The notes below the pieces were generated by a model. It searched no databases. It was not told the origin of the DNA and was given only the letters and a program-made list of their open reading frames with translations. A stretch of DNA of 6,303 bases from JAAYBT01 sp964404395 (lineage in GTDB: Bacteria; Bacillota; Clostridia; Acetivibrionales; DTU013), in NCBI GenBank assembly GCA_964404395.1, contig CAYOKA010000130.1, positions 1-6,303 of the forward strand. Direction: 5' to 3'. How positions within the stretch are numbered: the stretch's first letter is position 1; each line of letters begins with the position of its first letter. Made by a program: the position numbers and the translations under genes. Positions 1-4,656 of the stretch are shown one piece after another.

Positions 1-29
1 ACAATCCCTTTATTTATTTTAGGTTTTAG
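1..29 (+). CDS. C-terminal tail of a probable MBOAT O-acyltransferase (AlgI-like), 5' truncated by the window
   Basis: Only the last eight codons and a TAG stop (27-29) are visible; they read N-P-F-I-Y-F-R-F. From memory, this ending is characteristic of AlgI/DltB-like membrane-bound O-acyltransferases of Bacillota. These polytopic proteins move acyl (usually acetyl) groups across the membrane towards an extracellular polymer. The stop lies 19 nt before the start of the DHHW protein, on the same strand, and MBOAT-DHHW gene pairs are a well-known arrangement, which supports the call. The other two forward frames are less likely: one stops after QSLYLF, and the other is open and runs into the next gene. 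With so few residues this is a context-supported inference; the catalytic His is outside the window. Confidence 0.62.
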
Positions 30-38
30 TATCATAAT

Positions 39-44
39 GGAGGA
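39..44 (+). promoter_or_regulatory. Ribosome binding site that sets the start of the DHHW gene
   Basis: GGAGGA at 39-44 lies 4 nt before ATG 49. An in-frame ATG at 37 overlaps this Shine-Dalgarno sequence and has no site of its own upstream, so 49 is the better start. The resulting protein is 544 residues and begins MKKRQYPV, a normal start for a signal-anchor sequence. Confidence 0.8.
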
Positions 45-48
45 AAGC

Positions 49-1683
49 ATGAAAAAACGGCAATACCCCGTAATTATTACATTTGCAGTACTCATGACAA
101 TATTTTGTTTCTTTTCATTGTTCTCGGATAGCGACGGCTTCTCCGCGTTTGAAAACAGAGAGCTGGCGGACAAACCAAGCTTGACTGCAGGCAGCTATTT
201 CAGCGGAGAATTTGAGGAGGATTATGAGAAATATTTACTGGATAATTTTATGTTGAGGGATCTATCCGTTATGGGTTATCAGGCTTATACAAGCGCATTC
301 TTTTTAGATGCCTTTTCGCAAAGTGAAGATGTTTTGATGAGCGTGAATGTAGATGATTTTGTCAGCGCGCCGGAGCAGGCAGCGGGTGAACAATCGATTA
401 CAGATGGCCAGGGCGTTGCTAATGAACAGGGCGCAGGCAATAAGCAGGGTCAAGCTAATATACCGGGCGAGGGTAAGCAGCAAGCGGCTAATGTACAGCA
501 AGGCGGCGAGGGGATCATTTCAAACGGAGAACAGCATGGCACAGTAGACAGGCAGGCTGGAGCAGCAGGGGAGCCGGGCATGGGAGAAGGGCAATCCGCA
601 ACCGCGCTGTCGGGAGTTGGACAAGCAGGCGCTGGACTGTCAGGATATGACCAGACTAGAGCAGGAAAAACCGGATCTGAGCCGTCGGAGGGGACGCAGC
701 CCTTCGATAGCAATCAGAACCCAGGCGGGGCCAAGAATAACGCTGGCGACGACAATGACCAAGCAGACCAGAAATTGAACAATTCTTTAATCATAGCCGA
801 TGACAGAATCATGATGCCCACGGGCACATATGGCCTCAAAAACTTTGGTCGCTTACTTGCAGAAGCGGCGGAGCTGATGCCCCAGGTCAGCTTTTACTCA
901 ATCACCGGTCCTACAAGCGCGGCATTTTATGCATCAGAGAAGTACAGCACAGGAAACTATAATCAAAGCAAGGCTGAAGCAATTATCTCAGCCAATGCGA
1001 AAGGCGTTAAGGTTGTAAAAGCCTATGACAAATTGAAGGCACACAAGGATGAGGATATATATTTCAGGTCTGATGTCCACTGGACAGCCTTGGGCGCCTA
1101 CTACGTCTATGAGGCGTTTTGCGAGGCTGCACAAATACAGCCGGCGAGCTTGGGCGGTGATTTTACAATGGATACCTATGAGCCCTTTTTAGGTGGACTA
1201 TATTCGCAGATATATAAGCTTCCTCAGGCAGCGAGGTTGAAAAGCAACCCTGAACAGCTGGATTATTATATTCCTAAAATCGATCATAAGATGACACTCT
1301 ACAAAATGGGCAATTTGGAGGCTCCCTATAGTGTTGACAGCATCATCAATACGAATTTTAAAAGCCTGGGCGCATACAAATACTCCTGCTTTGCCTGGGG
1401 AGATCAGCGAATCCAAAAAATAGAGTCGGGCAGCACTACAGGTAGAAAGGTTCTGGTTATAAAGGACTCCTATGGCAGTGCCTTAGTGCCCTTTCTTGTG
1501 CCAAATTACTCGTCAATCTATGTGGCTGACCCAAAGGGCTTCAACCAGGAGGGCAGTCTGACTTTCGACATAAAGCCACTTATAAAGGATGAAGAAATTG
1601 ATGATGTGATTTTCTGCTTTTCGATCTACGGGAGCGGGAGATATATAATTCAAAGTACCTTATCAAGCCTGCTCCTCGAATAA
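49..1683 (+). CDS. DHHW-family (AlgX/AlgJ-like SGNH) membrane-anchored O-acetylation protein with a large low-complexity insert
   Basis: Probable extracytoplasmic O-acyltransferase or esterase partner of an MBOAT protein, acting on exopolysaccharide or cell-wall glycan. Counting from ATG 49 (544 aa): residues about 6-25 form a hydrophobic N-terminal signal-anchor. The segment around 34-42 (ENRELADKP) and the following Phe/Tyr/Asp-rich stretch match the start of DHHW proteins. Residues 342-345 are D-V-H-W, the family signature and the Asp-x-His of the AlgX-type catalytic triad. D473-S474 in a V-I-K-D-S-Y-G context supplies the likely nucleophilic Ser. Residues about 104-246 are an unusual Gly/Gln/Ala/Asn/Ser-rich, probably disordered insert with no hydrophobic segment; without it the protein would be near 400 aa, the common DHHW length. 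The gene directly follows the MBOAT tail, so an operon is likely. No clear intrinsic terminator follows it. The family is confident; the acetylated substrate is not identifiable here. Confidence 0.9.
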   Translation: MKKRQYPVIITFAVLMTIFCFFSLFSDSDGFSAFENRELADKPSLTAGSYFSGEFEEDYEKYLLDNFMLRDLSVMGYQAYTSAFFLDAFSQSEDVLMSVNVDDFVSAPEQAAGEQSITDGQGVANEQGAGNKQGQANIPGEGKQQAANVQQGGEGIISNGEQHGTVDRQAGAAGEPGMGEGQSATALSGVGQAGAGLSGYDQTRAGKTGSEPSEGTQPFDSNQNPGGAKNNAGDDNDQADQKLNNSLIIADDRIMMPTGTYGLKNFGRLLAEAAELMPQVSFYSITGPTSAAFYASEKYSTGNYNQSKAEAIISANAKGVKVVKAYDKLKAHKDEDIYFRSDVHWTALGAYYVYEAFCEAAQIQPASLGGDFTMDTYEPFLGGLYSQIYKLPQAARLKSNPEQLDYYIPKIDHKMTLYKMGNLEAPYSVDSIINTNFKSLGAYKYSCFAWGDQRIQKIESGSTTGRKVLVIKDSYGSALVPFLVPNYSSIYVADPKGFNQEGSLTFDIKPLIKDEEIDDVIFCFSIYGSGRYIIQSTLSSLLLE

Positions 1684-1723
1684 AACCTACCGATTGCTTC
1701 ATCAGCCGGAGAAGTCAGAAGGA

Positions 1724-1741
1724 TACCAGCTTGAGGTGGTA
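1724..1741. repeat. Small inverted repeat downstream of the DHHW gene
   Basis: TACCA (1724-1728) and TGGTA (1737-1741) can form a 5-bp stem with an 8-nt loop. CCTACC (1686-1691) can also pair with GGTAGG (1738-1743) as a competing longer-range stem. No T-run follows either one, so neither qualifies as an intrinsic terminator. Apart from this I see nothing recognisable in 1684-1785. Confidence 0.25.
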
Positions 1742-1785
1742 GGCGGATAGACCTTAAAATGCCTTATAAAAGCGAGTTTGCGGCC

Positions 1786-1903
1786 GGGTCAGAAATACTA
1801 TGGATGCCCGGAATTATTCCGAGAGGGGCATAACTATTTTGATGGGTCAGAGTTATCCCGGGTGAGTTAGAAATATTATGGATGAGCTAGAATTATTCCG
1901 GAT
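1786..1903. repeat. Degenerate tandem array of about 20-nt units (about six copies)
   Basis: The stretch divides into units starting near 1786, 1806, 1825, 1844, 1863 and 1884, each 19-21 nt. They resemble a loose consensus GGGTCAGAATTATTCCGGAT. The clearest pair is 1788-1821 against 1866-1900, which share agaaata(c/t)tatggatg and gaattattccg with one 1-nt indel. The unit at 1806 contains a perfect odd palindrome, CGGAAT-T-ATTCCG (1809-1821). Unit length is not a multiple of three and stops occur in every frame, so this is not a coding repeat. It lies between two convergent genes. Function is unknown: it may be a decayed intergenic repeat or a cluster of protein-binding sites. Confidence 0.6.
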
Positions 1904-1953
1904 AAATCGGGAAGATTGGCCGTTTGGCCGGTTATTTATCTTCCCGGATTATC
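1901..1953. repeat. Large imperfect inverted repeat between convergent genes, possible bidirectional terminator
   Basis: The arms 1901-1916 and 1938-1953 match as reverse complements at 14 of 16 positions; one mismatch would be a G-U wobble on the + strand RNA. The nine innermost pairs (CGGGAAGAT with ATCTTCCCG) are perfect. The 21-nt loop holds a nested GGCC (1918-1921) / GGCC (1926-1929) pairing. It sits 21 nt past the stop of the gre-like gene and is the only strong hairpin after the convergent DHHW gene. No T-tract follows on either strand, so a terminator role is only inferred. Its left arm merges with the end of the approximately 20-nt repeat array. Confidence 0.5.
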
Positions 1954-1974
1954 ACAAAGAGATTTAAACAGGTG

Positions 1975-2493
1975 TCAGAATGCCATGCTCGTTTTACCCT
2001 GAAAGAGTTCAGCACTAGTGCTTGCATCGTTCTCACAGGTAATTTCCTCAGTAATAGTAATTTTCATAATTTCATATTCTATCTGCCCGCCTGGTGTTTT
2101 AATCGATACCTTGTCACCGACTTGTTTTAAAAGCAAAGCTTTGCCCATAGGTGATAAACATGAGGCTTGACTCATATCTAAAAGAGTTTGATTCTCAAAT
2201 GGAAGCACAATCTGATAGCTCTCAAATTCCATATCCTCAGCATCTCTTACATCCACTGTACTCCCTATTATTGATATGGGGCAGCTATCTTCAGCGTCCT
2301 TTTTCACACGTGCACTCTTGAGGTATTCTTCAATTCCTGCAGTATATTCCCTGAAGAATATTTCGCTATCCATACCTGTTTGTGCATTGTCGGCATAAAA
2401 GCTCTTTATAATTGATTCTTTCCTTCCTTCGATCAGCGCAACATGGTTCGTAAGGATTTCAAACATCCTTTCAGACAATACTGTTTTTTGCAT
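1975..2493 (-). CDS. GreA/GreB-family transcription factor with an atypical N-terminal coiled coil
   Basis: Probably an RNA polymerase secondary-channel binding protein. The 172-aa product has an N-terminal helical part (about 1-62) and a GreA/GreB C-terminal FKBP-like domain (about 73-148). The latter shows the family hallmark at residues 113-141: L-S-P-M-G-K-A-L, then V-G-D-K-V and T-P-G-G-Q-I-E-Y-E-I. GreA is usually about 158 aa; here about 24 extra polar residues follow the domain. The canonical tip motif G-D-L-x-E-N-A-E-Y, whose two acidic residues position Mg2+ for transcript cleavage in GreA, is absent; the equivalent stretch reads A-D-N-A-Q-T-G-M-D. It may therefore modulate initiation or pausing rather than stimulate cleavage. 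I chose ATG 2493 because AAAGGAGG ends 6 nt before it. An ATG at 2499 abuts the SD, and the longer reading from 2565 would start inside the terminator hairpin. The gene is monocistronic, with its own promoter and leader. Confidence 0.88.
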   Translation of the reverse strand: MQKTVLSERMFEILTNHVALIEGRKESIIKSFYADNAQTGMDSEIFFREYTAGIEEYLKSARVKKDAEDSCPISIIGSTVDVRDAEDMEFESYQIVLPFENQTLLDMSQASCLSPMGKALLLKQVGDKVSIKTPGGQIEYEIMKITITEEITCENDASTSAELFQGKTSMAF

Positions 2494-2499
2494 TTCCAT

Positions 2500-2507
2500 C
2501 CTCCTTT
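2500..2507 (-). promoter_or_regulatory. Strong ribosome binding site of the gre-like gene
   Basis: AAAGGAGG on the minus strand is followed by a 6-nt spacer and ATG 2493. It decides the start against the in-frame ATG at 2499, which follows the SD directly. The site lies 16 nt downstream of the T-tract of the leader terminator. Confidence 0.85.
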
Positions 2508-2523
2508 CTAAAGGATTATATAT

Positions 2524-2575
2524 GGGAAAAAATAAATATAACGAGGCAGTGTAGTGAAACGACACTGACCTCGTT
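2524..2575 (-). terminator. Intrinsic terminator in the gre leader; also ends ABC-operon transcripts
   Basis: On the minus strand, AACGAGG (2575-2569), a bulged T (2568) and CAGTGT (2567-2562) pair with ACACTG (2552-2547) and CCTCGTT (2546-2540) around a 9-nt loop. This gives 13 base pairs with one bulge. The stem is followed by ATATTTATTTTTT (2539-2527), a T-rich tail typical of Rho-independent terminators. It lies about 165 nt after the ABC stop, but downstream of the predicted gre promoter and 31 nt before the gre ribosome binding site. Any transcript from that promoter must read through it to express gre, so it could act as an attenuator. Confidence 0.85.
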
Positions 2576-2577
2576 GA

Positions 2578-2639
2578 AACGCCGCTGAAGAAAATAAATT
2601 TTTCTATAACCGAAAAATGTATTTTTGAACCAAGGCGTT
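2578..2639 (-). promoter_or_regulatory. Central paired domain of the gre leader RNA
   Basis: On the minus strand AACGCC (2639-2634) is perfectly complementary to GGCGTT (2583-2578), closing a domain that ends two bases before the terminator stem. Inside are two A/T-rich hairpins: AAAAA-TACA-TTTTT, and AGAAAA-ATTTA-TTTTCT (2605-2589). The order is 5' hairpin, closed domain, terminator, as in a cis-regulatory leader. I recognise no known riboswitch class or T-box motif. The pairings were found by eye, without a folding calculation. Confidence 0.4.
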
Positions 2640-2642
2640 ATA

Positions 2643-2679
2643 AGAAGACACTTCGCAAGGTCTTTGCAAAATGCCTTCT
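2643..2679 (-). promoter_or_regulatory. 16-bp hairpin at the predicted 5' end of the gre transcript
   Basis: On the minus strand the 16 nt at 2679-2664 pair continuously with the 16 nt at 2658-2643, using 13 Watson-Crick and 3 G-U pairs, around a 5-nt loop AGACC (2663-2659). The predicted transcription start is 2680 or 2679, so the RNA would begin at or one base before the stem. Such 5'-terminal stems are known to protect mRNAs from 5'-end-dependent decay. No T-tract follows, so it is not a terminator. Confidence 0.6.
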
Positions 2680-2686
2680 GAAAATT

Positions 2687-2715
2687 ATCATACCACAAAT
2701 GTAAACGGCTGTCAA
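2687..2715 (-). promoter_or_regulatory. Near-consensus sigma-A promoter of the gre-like gene
   Basis: On the minus strand a perfect -35 TTGACA (2715-2710) is separated by exactly 17 nt from the -10 TATGAT (2692-2687). A TGG just before the -10 gives an extended -10 (TGn). The expected start is at 2680-2679. The -35 box begins 24 nt past the stop of the ABC gene, so the gre-like gene has its own strong promoter. Confidence 0.85.
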
Positions 2716-2717
2716 TG

Positions 2718-2748
2718 ATGGTTACGGTTACCATTTAATTACATGGTA
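2718..2748. promoter_or_regulatory. Overlapping ATGGT/ACCAT inverted repeats just upstream of the -35 box (possible operator)
   Basis: ATGGT (2718-2722) and ACCAT (2730-2734) form one interrupted palindrome around a GGTTAC-GGTTAC tandem. TACCAT (2729-2734) and ATGGTA (2743-2748) form a second. The first begins 2 bp upstream of the gre -35 box, and the second overlaps the end of the ABC gene. An activator or repressor site is possible, but short inverted repeats are common by chance. Confidence 0.25.
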
Positions 2749-4655
2749 TTTATGATTTCCTTTTCATCCTTCTGGTATTGCAGTAAATAGAGAGAATGGT
2801 ACATGCCCTTCTTTGCCAGTAGCTCCTGATGATTGCCGGATTCCCTTACTTTGCCCTTGTGCAGCAGGATAATATTGTCCGCATGCTGTATGGTGGAGAG
2901 CCTATGGGCAATAACAATGGTCGTGCGGTTTTTGGTGAGCTTGTGCAAAGCGTCCTGTATTAGCAGCTCCGTTTCGGTATCAATATTGGAGGTGGCCTCA
3001 TCCAGCACCAGTATAGCAGGATTGAAGGCAAGTGCACGCGCAAATGCGAGCAATTGTCTTTGGCCTGAGGAAAGAGTTGAACCGCGCTCCATTACTTCCG
3101 CTTCGTAGCCTCCGTGTAAATTGTTGATGAAGCCGTCGGCATTAACATATTCTGCCACTGCTTTGATTTGCTCATCGCTTATGCCTTCCTCATTCAGCCG
3201 GATATTATCCTTCAGCTTGCCGCTGAAAAGAAAGACATCCTGCAGCACGACGCCGATATACCTTCTCAAATCATCCTTGTAAATGTCTCGTATGTTGATG
3301 CCATCTATCAATATCTCGCCATTCTGGATTTCATATAAGCGGCTGAGCAGGTTGATTATGGACGTCTTGCCGGCACCTGTTGCGCCGACAATGGCAACGG
3401 TTTGACCGGCAGGCACCTTGAAGCTTACATCTCTGAGTACCCAATCCTCATTATTGTATGCAAACCATACGTTTTTGAATTCAATATTTCCCTTGAGGGT
3501 ATCATCCTCGAGATGCACTGTCCCATCGTCCTCTTCCTCGGGGGTATCAAGTATTATAAATATCCTTTCCGAGGCGGCCATTGAGGCTTGAAGAATGTTA
3601 TACTTCTCCGCAAGGTCGTTGATTGGCTGAAAGAGCATTGAGATATAGTTAATAAAAGAATATAGAATACCGAAGGTAAGAGCGCCATCCAAGACCTTAA
3701 CACCACCGAACCAGATAAGTAAGGCAAGTGAAAAGGAGGAGAGCATTTCAATAACCGGCCGAAACAGCCCGAAGGTAACAACCTCGTTCATTACCGCTTT
3801 TTTATACTCTTCTCCCGTTTTGTTGAATCTATCAAAGCTTTGCTTCTCTCTACTAAACATCTGAATGATTCGCATGCCTGAGATGTTCTCAGAAATGGCA
3901 GAATTAATCCTTGCCAGCGCAATACGCACATTTCTGTAAACCTTTCTGATCTTGACCCTAAAAAATATAGTAAGGATTACTACGATAGGCATTACAGCCA
4001 GGGCAACAAGAGTGAGTGAAATGTTAAGCCTGAGCATAATTACCACTGTACCGGCCAGCAGCACAAAGTCCTTTAAGAGAGTAACAAGGACGTTGGTATA
4101 CATATCATTCAGCGTTTCCGTATCACTGGTCACACGAGTAACCAGCCTGCCTATGGGGTTTTTATCAAAATAGGAAAGGGGCAGTTTTTGCATGTGTGAG
4201 AAAAGCTTCTGGCGAATATTATATATAATGGACTGGCCTGCGTAGCTTAATACATATATCTGCAGCAGATTGAACAGAAATCCGGCGACCAACAGAATCA
4301 AAAAATATATACCCATCCGGTTTAGGGAAGCGCTATCACCGGCTTTAATATAATCATCTATTGTGATACCCATCAAATATGGTCTAATTAGGTCTACGGC
4401 TGTTGAAGCAAACAGAAGGAGGACTGCGATAAGAAAAAAGTACCAATACCGGGCTGCAAAGGTCAGTAGCCTCTTCATCAATCGTGAGTCATAAGCCTTT
4501 AATTCCAGCTCTTCTTCCTGCAAGACATCACTTTCATATAAGCTGTTGGTTTTCTGAGAATCGTTTTGCTGCCTCTTGCCTTGCTGCTCTATGCCTTGGC
4601 GCTCTTTGTTTTCCTGCTCAGTATTCATGTTTTCATGTCTGCTGTTTTTGCCCAT
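2739..4655 (-). CDS. Heterodimeric ABC exporter, subunit with the catalytic Walker B Glu (BmrD/LmrD-like)
   Basis: A 638-aa half-transporter: membrane domain followed by nucleotide-binding domain, acting in the cytoplasmic membrane to export drugs, lipids or peptides. Residues 1-60 are a hydrophilic Gln/Glu/Asn/Lys-rich extension. Six membrane segments lie at about 70-92, 115-138, 190-207, 213-232, 302-318 and 326-345. The NBD has Walker A G-A-T-G-A-G-K-T (424-431), Q-loop Q472, signature L-S-S-G-Q (528-532), Walker B I-L-V-L-D-E with catalytic E553, and H-loop H584. LSSGQ instead of LSGGQ is the counterpart of the degenerate Walker B in the partner, as in BmrC/BmrD, LmrC/LmrD and TM287/288. 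The ATG is one base after the partner's stop, with only a weak GAGGGCGG ribosome site, so translational coupling is likely. Transcripts probably end at 2524-2575. Substrate unknown. Confidence 0.96.
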   Translation of the reverse strand: MGKNSRHENMNTEQENKERQGIEQQGKRQQNDSQKTNSLYESDVLQEEELELKAYDSRLMKRLLTFAARYWYFFLIAVLLLFASTAVDLIRPYLMGITIDDYIKAGDSASLNRMGIYFLILLVAGFLFNLLQIYVLSYAGQSIIYNIRQKLFSHMQKLPLSYFDKNPIGRLVTRVTSDTETLNDMYTNVLVTLLKDFVLLAGTVVIMLRLNISLTLVALAVMPIVVILTIFFRVKIRKVYRNVRIALARINSAISENISGMRIIQMFSREKQSFDRFNKTGEEYKKAVMNEVVTFGLFRPVIEMLSSFSLALLIWFGGVKVLDGALTFGILYSFINYISMLFQPINDLAEKYNILQASMAASERIFIILDTPEEEDDGTVHLEDDTLKGNIEFKNVWFAYNNEDWVLRDVSFKVPAGQTVAIVGATGAGKTSIINLLSRLYEIQNGEILIDGINIRDIYKDDLRRYIGVVLQDVFLFSGKLKDNIRLNEEGISDEQIKAVAEYVNADGFINNLHGGYEAEVMERGSTLSSGQRQLLAFARALAFNPAILVLDEATSNIDTETELLIQDALHKLTKNRTTIVIAHRLSTIQHADNIILLHKGKVRESGNHQELLAKKGMYHSLYLLQYQKDEKEIINTM

Positions 4656-4656
4656 A

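Noticed and set aside
450..713. 87-codon minus-strand Pro/Cys/Ser-rich ORF opposite the low-complexity insert
   Set aside because: It is an antisense shadow of the Gly/Gln/Ala-rich segment; its odd composition follows from the complementary codons.
358..786. Frameshift or recent foreign insertion within the DHHW gene
   Set aside because: The frame stays open on both sides, family motifs resume downstream in the same frame, and no terminal inverted repeats or target-site duplications are visible.
1786..1903. CRISPR array
   Set aside because: The units follow each other directly without unique spacers of regular length, and they are too short and too degenerate.
1878..1967. 29-codon plus-strand ORF starting M-D-E-L-E-L-F-R-I-N
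   Set aside because: There is no ribosome site. It is made of the last repeat unit and the inverted repeat, which explain the sequence better, and I recognise no family.
2494..2565. Longer N-terminus (24 extra residues) for the gre-like protein
   Set aside because: A start at 2565 would fall inside the terminator stem with no ribosome site. The extra residues do not resemble a Gre N-terminus, and AAAGGAGG is correctly spaced for ATG 2493.
2601..2650. GTG-initiated 15-codon leader peptide in the gre leader (minus strand)
   Set aside because: It has no Shine-Dalgarno sequence, the start lies in the 3' arm of the 16-bp hairpin, and there is no run of regulatory codons.
2643..2679. 16-bp hairpin as the terminator of the ABC operon
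   Set aside because: The bases after it on the minus strand (TATAACGCC) contain no T-tract. The hairpin at 2540-2575 with its T-rich tail is far better.
2516..2734. 72-codon minus-strand reading frame across the gre promoter and leader
   Set aside because: Its start lies upstream of the predicted transcription start, it has no ribosome site, and it is interrupted functionally by the promoter and terminator elements.
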